Below are positions 46,103 through 54,953 of a DNA stretch of 64,000 bases, piece after piece. Below the pieces are notes generated by a model. That model was not told the origin of the DNA and did no database searches. It was given only the letters and a program-made list of their open reading frames with translations. A program made the position numbers and the translations under genes. Source of the DNA: Acholeplasmatales bacterium (GTDB taxonomy: Bacteria > Bacillota_I > Bacilli_A > Acholeplasmatales > Anaeroplasmataceae); contig JAFTDB010000014.1 of the NCBI GenBank assembly GCA_017454375.1, positions 28,210-92,209 of the forward strand, written 5' to 3'. The stretch's first letter is position 1; the number at the start of each line of letters is the position of its first letter.

Positions 46103-46732
46103 TTACTTCAATTCCTCCTCGAAATACTTAATTGCGCCTTCAGTTAATACTAAGTTCTTATAGCAAAGAAGTTCGTATACTGATGCGTTGTTAGCTACTG
46201 TATAGAAAACAGTTGGAATGTTTCTTGCAGATAAGTTTGCTACATCTGAGAATTCTTCTGGAGCACAAACAACCATTGTCTTGCCTTCAACTTTAACATT
46301 TGATAGGAATTCAACGAATGCTTTTGTCTTTGCTTCTTCAAAAGTAAGCTTATCAACAGCAACTAATAATTTTTCACTTAGCTTATAAGATAATACATTC
46401 TTTAAAGCTAATCTCTTTACTTTCTTATTAAGCTTGAAAGCATAGCTTCTAGGTGTAGGTCCAAATACTGTACCGCCGCCTACCCATTGAGGAGCTCTAG
46501 TAGAACCTTGACGAGCTCTACCTGTACCTTTTTGTCTGAAAGGCTTCTTACCGCCGCCTCTAACTTCACTACGACCCTTAGTGTCGTGTGTTCCTTGTCT
46601 CATAGCTGCTCTTTGTGCATTAACTACATCATAAACAACTTGTTGATTAAAAGGAGTTTCAAATACTTCTGCAGATAATTTTAAATCTTTAACTTTTTCG
46701 CCAGCTTGATTTAATAATGCTATTTTTGCCAT
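46103..46732 (-). CDS. rplD: 50S ribosomal protein uL4
   Basis: 209 residues. [20 protein letters not shown], then [40 protein letters not shown] and [20 protein letters not shown]. Lines the exit tunnel; in E. coli it also represses the S10 operon by acting on the leader, which makes it the first candidate regulator of the leader at 47766. Confidence 0.98.
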   Translation of the reverse strand: MAKIALLNQAGEKVKDLKLSAEVFETPFNQQVVYDVVNAQRAAMRQGTHDTKGRSEVRGGGKKPFRQKGTGRARQGSTRAPQWVGGGTVFGPTPRSYAFKLNKKVKRLALKNVLSYKLSEKLLVAVDKLTFEEAKTKAFVEFLSNVKVEGKTMVVCAPEEFSDVANLSARNIPTVFYTVANNASVYELLCYKNLVLTEGAIKYFEEELK

Positions 46733-46748
46733 ATTCTATCTCTCCTTC

Positions 46749-47393
46749 CTACTTACCAGCCTTAACTGCTGTTTTAATAACAACATAGCCTTTTCTAGGT
46801 CCTGGTACATTACCACGAACTAGGATAAGTTTTCTTTCTACATCAACTTTTGCAATTGTAAGGTTTTGAAGAGTAACTTTGTCATGTCCCATATGACCTG
46901 GCATTTTCTTACCTTTCATGTTACCTTTGATTGCGCCCATTGAACCAACGATTCTGTGACAAGCAGATGTACCGTGGCTCATTCTAAGACGTGCATGATT
47001 GTAACGCTTAATTGTACCAGCAAATCCTTTACCTTTAGATGTACCTGTTACATCAATTACATCGCCTTCATTAAAAATATCAACATTAATTTCTTGGCCT
47101 ACGCTATAACTAACTAATTCATTTCCTAAAGCTTCAGAGAAACGGAATTCTCTGATGAAGCGCTTAGGAGCAGTGTTAGCTTTAGCCACGTGACCAAGCT
47201 CAGGTTTATTTGCTAAACTTTCTCTTTTGTTAGCACAGCCAACCTGAACAGCTACATAACCGTCGTTTTCAACTGTCTTTTGTTGTAATACTACGTTATC
47301 AGAACAGTCAACAACAGTAACTGGAACTAATTTTCCAGCTGCATCGAAGATCTGAGTCATGCCCAGCTTCACGCCTAAGATTCCCTTAGCCAT
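46749..47393 (-). CDS. rplC: 50S ribosomal protein uL3
   Basis: 214 residues. [40 protein letters not shown] and [20 protein letters not shown] identify L3. Early assembly, close to the peptidyl transferase centre. The 63-base gap before it is strongly A-rich on the transcribed strand but shows no hairpin. Confidence 0.98.
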   Translation of the reverse strand: MAKGILGVKLGMTQIFDAAGKLVPVTVVDCSDNVVLQQKTVENDGYVAVQVGCANKRESLANKPELGHVAKANTAPKRFIREFRFSEALGNELVSYSVGQEINVDIFNEGDVIDVTGTSKGKGFAGTIKRYNHARLRMSHGTSACHRIVGSMGAIKGNMKGKKMPGHMGHDKVTLQNLTIAKVDVERKLILVRGNVPGPRKGYVVIKTAVKAGK

Positions 47394-47456
47394 TTCGAAA
47401 TTACCTCTTTCTTTAATATTTTTTCTTTTTTTGGTTTTTTATTTTTTGTAGGTCTA

Positions 47457-47765
47457 CTACTTCTTTAATACGATATCAACACCAGAAGGTAAGTCGATAC
47501 GAATTAAAGCATCAATTGTTTGTGGAGTTGGATCCACGATTTCGATTAATCTCTTATGAGTTCTTCTTTCGAATTGTTCACGTGAGTCTTTGTTAACGTG
47601 TGGTGAACGAAGAATTGTGAATACTTCCTTTTCAGTTGGAAGAGGAATAGGTCCGTTTACCTTAGATCCTGTCTTCTTAACTGATTCTACAATTTTCTTT
47701 GCAGATTGATCAAGTAATCTGTGATCATAAGATTTTAATCTGATCTTAATCTTATCTTTTGCCAT
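47457..47765 (-). CDS. rpsJ: 30S ribosomal protein uS10 (NusE)
   Basis: 102 residues from the ATG at 47765, with AAAGGAG seven bases upstream; the longer reading to 47858 lies in the leader. [20 protein letters not shown], then [20 protein letters not shown] and [20 protein letters not shown]. Besides its ribosomal role it is NusE, binding NusB/NusG. First gene of the 29-gene operon. Confidence 0.98.
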   Translation of the reverse strand: MAKDKIKIRLKSYDHRLLDQSAKKIVESVKKTGSKVNGPIPLPTEKEVFTILRSPHVNKDSREQFERRTHKRLIEIVDPTPQTIDALIRIDLPSGVDIVLKK

Positions 47766-47897
47766 TTTTTTACTCCTTTCGCCTATAATCTTGTATAGAC
47801 TAGCTCCATGAGAAAACCCAAGACACGGCAATGACAACGCTTTTCCGTGTGTCGGCAACCTCCCACTTCACTGCTAATGTAAGCTCGATACAGAGCC
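47766..47897 (-). promoter_or_regulatory. Structured 5' leader of the S10 operon
   Basis: A leader of about 130 bases between the promoter and rpsJ. A strong hairpin pairs 47822-47828 (GACACGG on plus) with the CCGTGTGTC region at 47845-47853; a second small one, CTATA/TATAG, lies next to the rpsJ ribosome site. The block GTGGGAGGTTGCCGACACACGG region looks conserved in character with other Bacillota rpsJ leaders, from memory. Probable autoregulation by a ribosomal protein such as L4, by inference. Confidence 0.6.
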
Positions 47898-47903
47898 TTT
47901 TAT

Positions 47904-47932
47904 ATCATATCAAAAACGGAATCAATATGCAA
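47904..47932 (-). promoter_or_regulatory. S10 operon promoter
   Basis: Minus-strand TTGCAT (47927-47932), 17 bases, TATGAT (47904-47909). Start near 47897. The -35 is imperfect. Confidence 0.65.
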
Positions 47933-47951
47933 GTCTTTTTTTAAAATTTTT

Positions 47952-47999
47952 TACGCGCACGCATAATGCGTATATACACGCGCGCACGTACACATACGC
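47952..47999. other. 48-base alternating purine-pyrimidine tract (Z-DNA-prone)
   Basis: Purine and pyrimidine alternate without exception from 47952 to 47965 and again from 47966 to 47999, with a single phase break between, mixing CG, CA/TG and TA steps. It is much richer in G and C than the surrounding intergenic DNA. It also contains the dyad ACGCAT-A-ATGCGT. It lies about 20 bases upstream of the S10 promoter -35 box. This is the classic sequence type for the left-handed Z form under negative supercoiling. Confidence 0.8.
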
Positions 48000-48016
48000 T
48001 AAAATATAATAAATAT

Positions 48017-48054
48017 GATAAAAAAAGCCTGATTTCTCACTAAAATCAGACTTT
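48017..48054 (-). terminator. Terminator of the thioredoxin reductase-like gene
   Basis: Twelve-base stem (48024-48035 with 48043-48054) with one U-G wobble in the minus-strand RNA, a seven-base loop and a T-run. Confidence 0.85.
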
Positions 48055-48098
48055 AATTTTTTTTAATATTTTTTTAAATTTTCTTATTTTTTTAATTT

Positions 48099-48962
48099 TT
48101 AGCTGTTTTTCTTCTTCATTTCAGCTAAATAAGTTACTACAGAGTGGGCAGCCACATTACCTTCTCCTACTGCCTTAGTATATTGGTATGGCTTACCTGT
48201 ACAATCTCCAGCTGCAAAACAGCCTTCCATATTAGTTTTACCATGTCTATCTATCTTAATATGGCCTTCTTCTACTTCTATACCAGGTACTAGAATTGAA
48301 GGTGTAATTGCACTTCTTAGCATAAAGATACCATCTGCTTCAATTTCCTTATCCTTAAATTGCATCTTCATCTTCTTATTTTCTTTAGAAACACTAAGTG
48401 GTCTATCTTTGATGATTTCAATATTATCACCACTTAAACCTACTTCTTTATATAACGCTACTACTGATACCTTAGATGCAAGAGATGCTAGATATTCTAT
48501 TTCATGCTCATATTCTTTATCAGTAGCTAGAACTACTATTTCTTTTCCTTTATATAAGAATCCATCACATGTAGCACAATATGATATTCCACTACCTACA
48601 TAGTCAAGCTCACCCTCTAGTGGCTTAACTGTTTCGACACCAACAGTTAGTATTACTGCTGTACCCTCATATTGCATATCACCACATAATACTCCATAAT
48701 GATCACCCATATTATATACACCAGTTACTTGTGCTTCTGTTATTTCAATTCCCATTTGATCAATTTGCTTAAGAAATACTTCTTGCATTTCTTTTCCACT
48801 AACACTAATTAAGCCAGTATAATTTCTAATACATTCTGCATTATTAATTTTAGTAGATAACTTTTTACTACCAAGCCATAAGAAATTCTTATTTAATTGC
48901 TTTAATGTTAAGGCTGCTGATAATCCTGCAGGACCAGTGCCTATAATTACTACATCGTACAT
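48099..48962 (-). CDS. Thioredoxin reductase-like flavoprotein lacking the NAD(P)H motif
   Basis: 287 residues. FAD-binding motif GTGPAGLSAALTL (8-20), redox pair Cys129-Ala-Thr-Cys132 and FAAGDCTG near the end show a thioredoxin-reductase fold that passes electrons to a disulphide. The second nucleotide-binding site, normally GGGDSA, reads VVLATDKEYEHEIEYLA (about 143-159), with no glycine motif. This loss and the short length resemble ferredoxin-dependent flavin thioredoxin reductases of clostridia rather than NADPH enzymes, so ferredoxin may be the donor. Monocistronic, with its own consensus promoter and terminator. Confidence 0.85.
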   Translation of the reverse strand: MYDVVIIGTGPAGLSAALTLKQLNKNFLWLGSKKLSTKINNAECIRNYTGLISVSGKEMQEVFLKQIDQMGIEITEAQVTGVYNMGDHYGVLCGDMQYEGTAVILTVGVETVKPLEGELDYVGSGISYCATCDGFLYKGKEIVVLATDKEYEHEIEYLASLASKVSVVALYKEVGLSGDNIEIIKDRPLSVSKENKKMKMQFKDKEIEADGIFMLRSAITPSILVPGIEVEEGHIKIDRHGKTNMEGCFAAGDCTGKPYQYTKAVGEGNVAAHSVVTYLAEMKKKNS

Positions 48963-48997
48963 AATTAATCCTCCTAAATTAGATTGTATACAATTTA

Positions 48998-49025
48998 ATT
49001 ATAATGATTTTAATTTAAATGTCAA
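48998..49025 (-). promoter_or_regulatory. Consensus promoter of the thioredoxin reductase-like gene with start-site palindrome
   Basis: TTGACA (49020-49025), 16 bases, TATAAT (48998-49003) on minus. Just downstream the 12-base perfect palindrome ATTGTATACAAT (48983-48994) covers the expected start point near 48991, a possible repressor site. Confidence 0.75.
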
Positions 49026-49029
49026 TATA

Positions 49030-49060
49030 AAATTAAAACCCTAGGGGGTGCTAGGATTTT
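49030..49060 (-). terminator. Terminator of the dinB-helicase operon
   Basis: AAAATCCTAG/CTAGGGTTTT in the minus RNA (49051-49060 with 49035-49044) with a U-G wobble and six-base loop; the downstream T-stretch overlaps the region upstream of the next promoter. Confidence 0.75.
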
Positions 49061-50348
49061 AATACCATCTTTTCTTCTTTTTATCTTTCTTTTCTAACTT
49101 TTTAGCAAGTGCGTCTATTTCAGCTTGTCTTCTCTTCTTATAGCCAGGCTTTTTCTTACCTAGAGGTACATGCTTTGCGGCAACTGCTTTATAATTACTT
49201 TCTGGTTTCTTTCTTTCAGTATTCTTATGAGGAACTAATTCCTTATTCTTAATATCATAATATTCTGGCTTAATACCTTTTTTAAGTAGATTATCTAAAT
49301 ACTTTTGATCTAATTCATCATAAAGTGTATATACTATACCATCACTATACATTCTTCCTGTTCTACCACTTCTATGAATATAAAATTCATAATCGATAGG
49401 TAGATTGAAATTAATAATATGTGATACACCCTCAATATCAATACCACGAGCTGCAATATCAGTTGCGATAACGAATTGATATTTTAAATTATTAATATCC
49501 TTTACAACTCTTTTTCTTTCCCTAGAATCTAAGTCTCCATGAAGTACGCCAACAAAGAAGCCATCGTTCTTTAGCATTGATGATATTTCATCAACCTCAG
49601 TCTTCTTATTAGCAAATATTAAGCATAGATATGGATTGAATGTAGATATTAAATCCTTTAATACCTCATATCTATCTTTATATTTGATATTAATCCATTT
49701 ATGAGCAATCTTTAATTCCTCTAGGTTATCAAGCTTAATATGATATGTATTAGTCATATATTTCTTTACATAAGGAAGGATTGCTTCATTAACAGTTGCT
49801 GAAAAGAACATCTTTTTAGCATCACCCAAGACATTAGTGATTTCATCTAATTCCTCTTGATATCCTCCCTTAAAGATCATATCAACCTCATCAACAATAA
49901 AGAATTCAGATGTATATATCTTTAAGATATTATTGTCAATTGCTAAATCCTTAATTCTACCAGGCGTACCAATAACGATATGTGGTTGGTTATTCTTAAG
50001 CTTTTCAATATCAGCTTCCTTGAATGTACCACCAGTATATAGCTTTACATTGATAGTCTTACCAGAAAACGAAGCCATGTGTTTAGCAAACTTATATATT
50101 TGAGAGGCTAATTCCTTAGTAGGGGCAATAATAGTTGCGAAAACCTTATTAGAATCTTCATCTAAAGCATTAAAAATAGGAATTAAAAAGGCATGAGTCT
50201 TACCAGAACCAGTCTTAGACTCACCTAAGATATTTTTATTGCTAGATAAATTATTAAATACATCCTTTTGAATATCAGTAAATTCTTTAAAGCCTAAATC
50301 TTCTACTGCCTTCATAATATAATCTTTAAAATTATATTTATTTTCCAT
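49059..50348 (-). CDS. DEAD-box RNA helicase
   Basis: 429 residues. Motifs: Q-motif FKEFTDIQKDVF, Walker A GESKTGSGKTHAF, motif Ib TPGRI, the DEAD box as VDEVD, SAT, ATDIAARGID and HRSGRTGR. The fourth residue change (DEVD) is a known tolerated variant. A Lys/Arg-rich tail (about 385-429) likely binds RNA. Probably works in ribosome assembly or RNA decay, like CshA/CshB, but the subtype is unclear. It overlaps dinB by 11 bases. Confidence 0.92.
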   Translation of the reverse strand: MENKYNFKDYIMKAVEDLGFKEFTDIQKDVFNNLSSNKNILGESKTGSGKTHAFLIPIFNALDEDSNKVFATIIAPTKELASQIYKFAKHMASFSGKTINVKLYTGGTFKEADIEKLKNNQPHIVIGTPGRIKDLAIDNNILKIYTSEFFIVDEVDMIFKGGYQEELDEITNVLGDAKKMFFSATVNEAILPYVKKYMTNTYHIKLDNLEELKIAHKWINIKYKDRYEVLKDLISTFNPYLCLIFANKKTEVDEISSMLKNDGFFVGVLHGDLDSRERKRVVKDINNLKYQFVIATDIAARGIDIEGVSHIINFNLPIDYEFYIHRSGRTGRMYSDGIVYTLYDELDQKYLDNLLKKGIKPEYYDIKNKELVPHKNTERKKPESNYKAVAAKHVPLGKKKPGYKKRRQAEIDALAKKLEKKDKKKKRWY

Positions 50349-51543
50349 TATTATTACCTCTCTTCCATTTTATAACATCCTTACCAAATCTATCTTGAAA
50401 TTCTCTTACCATATTATCAATGACTATTTCCTTTTCAGTTTCATCATTAATAGTAAATAAATTATATTCCTTTGGTAAATTATCTTTCTTAATCAGATTA
50501 GCAAGTCCTACTCCAAGTAATCTATAGCTAGTACCTGGTTTAAAATATTCATCTATTAAATCAGCAATTATTTCATTCATCACACTAATATCATCAGTGT
50601 ATTCATCTAAGGTAGTTCTTCTTGAGAATGTTTTAAAATCACTGTCCCTTAAGGTTAGGATAATTGATTTAGCTAAATAATCATCCTTAGTTAGCCTATA
50701 ATGAACCTCTCTTACCATTGCTCTAGATTCATAGATTAATTCTTCTGCGGTAGTCTTAAATACATCAAATGTTTGTGATGTGGATATAGATTGAGAATCA
50801 GAATATCTATTAGGATCAACAATATTTGTTGAATTGCCCATAATATGCTCATATGCATAATCATATTGAGCTTTACCAATTAAATTGATGATTTTATCTT
50901 TATTATCTAAATTCATAAAATCACCAATGGTATTTATTCCATTATCAATTAATTTTGGATAGGTCTTTTTACCAATGCCAAATATATCTTTAACTGATAA
51001 AGGATATAGCTTTTCTTCTTTTTCTTTTTTTCTTATTACAGTAAGTCCAAGTGGCTTTTTCATATCGGATGCCATTTTGGCATAAAATAATGTTGGACCT
51101 ATTCCAATTGATGCCCTTAGATTCAATTCATGTAATAAACGATATTGTATTTCTTTAGCTAAAATGATAGGATGTCTTTTTTTAGATATCTCTGTCATAT
51201 CAGCATAAACCTCATCAATAGATGCGACTTCAACTATTTTAGTATATTCTAAAATTAAGTCAACAAATTTATGATGATATTTTTGATAGCTTTTAAAATC
51301 ATGGTTAACGATTTTAAGGCTTGGTAATAATCTAAACGCCTCTACCTGACTCATTGCTGAATGAATCCCATATTTACGAGCCTCATAGGATGCAGTTGAA
51401 AGTACCCCTTTATAGCTTCCTTCACGTCCTATAGCAAATGCTTTACCTCTAAGTGAGGGATCATTTATTTCTGCAACAGAGCAAAAAAAAGCGTTCATAT
51501 CTATATGAAATATTACTCTACCATTACCCCTCGAATTAGTCAT
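50338..51543 (-). CDS. dinB: DNA polymerase IV (Y-family translesion polymerase)
   Basis: 401 residues. IFHIDMNAFFCSVAEINDPS holds the first catalytic Asp; SIDEVYADMT holds the Asp-Glu pair; YHHKFVDLI and the helix-hairpin-helix IFGIGKKTYPKLIDNGI follow, with a little-finger domain at the end. Error-prone bypass of DNA lesions. First gene of a two-gene unit with the DEAD-box helicase, overlapping by 11 bases; divergent from the 69-residue membrane protein. Confidence 0.95.
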   Translation of the reverse strand: MTNSRGNGRVIFHIDMNAFFCSVAEINDPSLRGKAFAIGREGSYKGVLSTASYEARKYGIHSAMSQVEAFRLLPSLKIVNHDFKSYQKYHHKFVDLILEYTKIVEVASIDEVYADMTEISKKRHPIILAKEIQYRLLHELNLRASIGIGPTLFYAKMASDMKKPLGLTVIRKKEKEEKLYPLSVKDIFGIGKKTYPKLIDNGINTIGDFMNLDNKDKIINLIGKAQYDYAYEHIMGNSTNIVDPNRYSDSQSISTSQTFDVFKTTAEELIYESRAMVREVHYRLTKDDYLAKSIILTLRDSDFKTFSRRTTLDEYTDDISVMNEIIADLIDEYFKPGTSYRLLGVGLANLIKKDNLPKEYNLFTINDETEKEIVIDNMVREFQDRFGKDVIKWKRGNNNGK

Positions 51544-51627
51544 TTTTTATACTTCCCTTTTTCAAACATTTGTTATATAATAGCACTAGTTTATTATAAC
51601 ATTATTTTTTAAGTAGGTGAAGAATTA

Positions 51628-51837
51628 ATGAGCAGAAGCAAAAATTATAGTCAAGAAGCTAAGAAAAATAAAAATAAAAAGAATTACGTTGTTGAACAAG
51701 AAAACACTGTAAAGAATGAAAAAGTTTATCAAAATCCTGCCAATACCCATTGGGGAAAATGGATTATTGTAATTCTAGCTTTATTAATGGGCTTTGGTAG
51801 TCTAATTTCAATAATTATAATTTTAGCAACAAGATAA
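51628..51837 (+). CDS. Small single-pass membrane protein of unknown function
   Basis: 69 residues. A very charged, Lys/Asn-rich N-terminal half (MSRSKNYSQEAKKNKNKKNY) is followed by WGKWIIVILALLMGFGSLIS and another run of hydrophobic residues, one C-terminal membrane helix. AGGTGA lies ten bases before the ATG. No family is recognised. Followed by a terminator hairpin and then the HAD phosphatase gene. Confidence 0.7.
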   Translation: MSRSKNYSQEAKKNKNKKNYVVEQENTVKNEKVYQNPANTHWGKWIIVILALLMGFGSLISIIIILATR

Positions 51838-51841
51838 TGAT

Positions 51842-51868
51842 AATTGGGGTTTTCCCAATTATTTTTTT
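51842..51868 (+). terminator. Terminator or attenuator between the small membrane protein and the HAD gene
   Basis: AATTGGG/CCCAATT stem (51842-51848 with 51854-51860), five-base loop, then ATTTTTTT. The T-run touches the AGGTGAT ribosome site of the next gene. Confidence 0.8.
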
Positions 51869-51878
51869 AGGTGATGAT

Positions 51879-52682
51879 ATGATTAAATTAATTGCATTAG
51901 ATCTAGATGGAACACTTCTAGATGATAATAAAAATATATCAAAAGAAAACATAGATGCCATAAATTATGCAAAAGCACATGGAGCTAAGGTTGTAATTTC
52001 TACAGGTAGACCACGTGCAGGGGTTGAAAAGGTATTAAATACCTTAGGCATAAATGGTGATGATGAATATTTAATAATTTATAATGGTGGTAAGATATTA
52101 AATGTTGGAACAAATGAAACTATTTATTCTACTACTATCACTGGTAAAACAGTAAAAGAATTATATGAAGAATCAAAATTACTAAATACTGATATTCATG
52201 CATTTAGAGAAAATGAAGAATTAATTACACCAAAACATAATCCATATACAGATGTTGAGGCAAAAATTAATTTTATCGAAGATCATCTATATGATTTTAA
52301 TAAAATCAAAGATAATGATTTATTCATTAAATGTATGCTGGTATCAGATCAAGATAATTTAACTAATGCTATGGCTAATGTTAATGAAAAATTCTACAAG
52401 GAATTTAGCATGGTGCGCTCTTCTACAATCTTCTTGGAATTTTTAAACAAAAACTCTGATAAGGGTAAGGCATTAAAAGCTTTAGCTGATTACTTGCATA
52501 TTGATATGAGTGAGGTAATGGCTATGGGTGATGCCAATAACGACATATCAATGATAAAGGTTGCTGGTGTTGGTGTTGCTATGGAGAATGCTTTTGAAGA
52601 AGTATTTGAATATGCTAATTATATAACTGATACAAATAACAATAGTGGTGTTGCAAAAGCAATAATGAAATATATGAAATAG
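51879..52682 (+). CDS. Cof-type HAD-superfamily phosphatase
   Basis: 267 residues from the ATG at 51879 with AGGTGAT five to ten bases upstream; the 51837 start lies before the terminator hairpin. HAD motifs: LDLDGTLLDDN (nucleophile Asp), STGRP, a lysine in NSDKGKALKAL, and MGDANNDISMIKVAGVGVAM. The C2-type cap is between motifs. These enzymes dephosphorylate sugar phosphates, pyridoxal phosphate or FMN; the substrate is unknown. A strong terminator follows. Confidence 0.9.
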   Translation: MIKLIALDLDGTLLDDNKNISKENIDAINYAKAHGAKVVISTGRPRAGVEKVLNTLGINGDDEYLIIYNGGKILNVGTNETIYSTTITGKTVKELYEESKLLNTDIHAFRENEELITPKHNPYTDVEAKINFIEDHLYDFNKIKDNDLFIKCMLVSDQDNLTNAMANVNEKFYKEFSMVRSSTIFLEFLNKNSDKGKALKALADYLHIDMSEVMAMGDANNDISMIKVAGVGVAMENAFEEVFEYANYITDTNNNSGVAKAIMKYMK

Positions 52683-52710
52683 GGGATACCAATTTGGTAT
52701 CCCCATTTTA
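52682..52710 (+). terminator. Terminator of the HAD phosphatase gene
   Basis: GGGGATACC/GGTATCCCC stem (52682-52690 with 52696-52704), five-base loop, then ATTTTATT. Confidence 0.88.
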
Positions 52711-52718
52711 TTAAAATA

Positions 52719-52748
52719 TATAAAATGGTCAGTATAGAACTGACCATC
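52719..52748 (-). terminator. Terminator of the cdaA-pgi operon
   Basis: ATGGTCAG/CTGACCAT stem (52725-52732 with 52740-52747), seven-base loop, T-run on minus, immediately after pgi. Confidence 0.85.
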
Positions 52749-52753
52749 ATTTA

Positions 52754-54085
52754 TTATTTCAATCTTTTTACTAATTCATCATGCATTTCTTCATATCCTG
52801 GCTTGCCAAGAAGTGCAAACATATTCTTCTTATATGATTCTACACCAGGTTGATTGAATGGATTAACACCAAGTGTATATGCTGATACACCACATGCAAA
52901 TTCAAAGAAATATGCCATGTAGCCATATGCATAAGCACTGATTTCAGAAATGTTAACTCTAATGTTTGGAACACCACCATCAACATGAGCAAGAAGTGTA
53001 CCAGTCATAGCCATCTTATTAACGAAATCCATTCCTTTACCAGCTAAGAAGTTAAGACCATCAAGGTTATCATCATTTGCTTCAATAATCATATCTCTTT
53101 CTGGTTTTTCAACATTGATAACAGTTTCAAATAAAGTTCTTTCACCTTGTTGAATCATTTGACCTAATGAGTGTAAGTCAGTTGAGAATGATGCTGAAGT
53201 AATCCAAATGCCTTTATTATCTTTACCTTCTGATTCACCATAAAGTTGTTTCCACCATTCAGCAAAATAATTTAATTTAGGCTCATAGTTAACAAGCATT
53301 TCAAGCTTCTTACCACTTCTATAAAGTACATTACGCATTAAAGCATATTGTAAACCTTCATTCTTAGCTACTTCACGCTCTAAGAAATGCTTATGTGCAT
53401 CCTTAGCACCTTGCATCATTTCATCGATATCAACACCAGCTGCAGCAATAGGAAGTAGGCCTACAGCAGTTAAAACTGAATATCTACCACCTACATTATC
53501 AGGTACTACAAATTCTTCATAGCCTTCAGAATCTGCTAGAGTCTTTAAGGCACCACGTGCTTTATCTGTTGTAGCAAAGATTCTGTTCTTTGCTTCTGCT
53601 TTACCATAACGTTTTTCAATATAATCCTTGAATATTCTAAAAGCGATAGCTGGTTCAGTTGTTGTACCAGACTTAGAAATTACATTGATTGAGAAATCTT
53701 TTCCTTCTAGATATTCAAGTAAGTCTCTAACATAAGATGATGAAATTTGATTACCAACGAAGATAACCTCAACACCCTTGTGTGAGAAATAGCCCTTTAG
53801 CATTTCAATTGCAGATCTAGCACCTAAATAAGATCCACCAATACCGATTGCTAGTAATACATCAGAATTAGCTTTAATCTTTTCAGCAGCCTTCTTAATT
53901 CTTGCGAATTCTTCTTTATCATAATCAAGTGGTAGGTCTAACCAACCTAAGAAGTCATTACCTGCACCCTTTTTGCTTCTTAATAAATCATGGGCAGCAA
54001 GAACTTCCTTTTCTACTTGCTTATATTCCTTTTCTTCATAAAAACCATTACATAAAGACGTATCTAAACTTAATTTAAAACTCAT
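52754..54085 (-). CDS. pgi: Glucose-6-phosphate isomerase
   Basis: 443 residues, the shorter Gram-positive form. Interconverts glucose-6-phosphate and fructose-6-phosphate. [57 protein letters not shown] and [15 protein letters not shown] are conserved, with the catalytic Glu and Lys regions intact. Last gene of the operon starting at cdaA. Confidence 0.97.
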   Translation of the reverse strand: MSFKLSLDTSLCNGFYEEKEYKQVEKEVLAAHDLLRSKKGAGNDFLGWLDLPLDYDKEEFARIKKAAEKIKANSDVLLAIGIGGSYLGARSAIEMLKGYFSHKGVEVIFVGNQISSSYVRDLLEYLEGKDFSINVISKSGTTTEPAIAFRIFKDYIEKRYGKAEAKNRIFATTDKARGALKTLADSEGYEEFVVPDNVGGRYSVLTAVGLLPIAAAGVDIDEMMQGAKDAHKHFLEREVAKNEGLQYALMRNVLYRSGKKLEMLVNYEPKLNYFAEWWKQLYGESEGKDNKGIWITSASFSTDLHSLGQMIQQGERTLFETVINVEKPERDMIIEANDDNLDGLNFLAGKGMDFVNKMAMTGTLLAHVDGGVPNIRVNISEISAYAYGYMAYFFEFACGVSAYTLGVNPFNQPGVESYKKNMFALLGKPGYEEMHDELVKRLK

Positions 54086-54109
54086 TTCTTCTCTTCCCCT
54101 CCATAAATA

Positions 54110-54700
54110 CTATCTTCTTAATAACATGTTAATTATATTAGCTGTAGCCTCAGGTGTAGCAACTGGATTGGCTTGTGTACGAATTACTAATAAAGCACCA
54201 ATCATACCAATTATAGTACCAACTACTGCACCACCTAGAACCTCTCTAGTTCTATGGCCAAGCATTTCCTTTAAATGACCTTTCTTACCATAACCAAGTT
54301 CCTTCTTTTCTTCTTCAGTTAGGTTTTCAGCGATTCTATTTAAAATCTTGGCATGCTTTGATGCTTCAAGTCTAACACCAGTCGCATCATGAATTACAAT
54401 CGCAGAGAATACTACCGCAACTGTAAAGCTCCAGTCTAATTTATTTTCTGTATACCATTGAATCATACCTAAGCTGATGTCTAAGGCAATACAAAAAGCC
54501 GTGTGTGATGAAGGGAAACCACCTGTTGAAATAAACAATTCAAAGCGTGGTCTTTTATCCTTTATTGAATAAAAGATAACCTTTAATATTTGAGCTGTTA
54601 GCATAGATATTACACTTATTAGTAATACCTGCATGGCTCTACTTGTAACAATGTTTGCAAGATCCTGTCTTGTAAGTGGCGCTGGATCAACTAAAAACAT
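54110..54700 (-). CDS. Divergent PAP2 family membrane protein (YuiD-like)
   Basis: 196 residues, four to five helices. The segment STGGFPSSHTAFCIALDISL followed by VVFSAIVIHDATGVRLEASK and MLGHRTREVLGGAVVGTIIG is typical of the DUF212/divergent PAP2 family, known in Bacillus as YuiD. The PSSH and GHR elements recall acid phosphatases, but substrate and activity are unknown. Four bases after the nifU-like gene. Confidence 0.85.
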   Translation of the reverse strand: MFLVDPAPLTRQDLANIVTSRAMQVLLISVISMLTAQILKVIFYSIKDKRPRFELFISTGGFPSSHTAFCIALDISLGMIQWYTENKLDWSFTVAVVFSAIVIHDATGVRLEASKHAKILNRIAENLTEEEKKELGYGKKGHLKEMLGHRTREVLGGAVVGTIIGMIGALLVIRTQANPVATPEATANIINMLLRR

Positions 54701-54704
54701 ATAA

Positions 54705-54944
54705 TCACTCTCCTGTTACGTTTCTTACTTCTACTACTTCTGGAATATATTCACATAGTAATGATTCAATTCCGTCCTTTAGGGTGATATCGATAGCGCC
54801 ACAGTCCATACAAGCGCCTAGTAGTCTTACATAAACTACGCCATCTTCATATTTTAAAAATTCAATATCTCCACCCTCACTATTTAAATAAGGACGAATT
54901 TTATCTAATACCTTTATTATTTCTTTTTCTATATTCTCGTTCAT
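54705..54944 (-). CDS. nifU: NifU-like Fe-S scaffold protein
   Basis: 79 residues: a single NifU C-terminal domain (PF01106). IRPYLNSEGGDIEFLKYEDG and LLGACMDCGAIDITLKDGIE carry the conserved CxxC that binds a 4Fe-4S cluster. It transfers clusters to apo-proteins; Bacillus YutI is the equivalent. Sits next to yutD as in Bacillus-like genomes. Confidence 0.92.
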   Translation of the reverse strand: MNENIEKEIIKVLDKIRPYLNSEGGDIEFLKYEDGVVYVRLLGACMDCGAIDITLKDGIESLLCEYIPEVVEVRNVTGE

Positions 54945-54953
54945 TTTCTCAAC

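Noticed and set aside
45031..47338. Plus-strand open frames opposite the ribosomal protein genes
   Set aside because: They are shadows of highly conserved genes with biased codons; none has a ribosome site or a recognisable domain.
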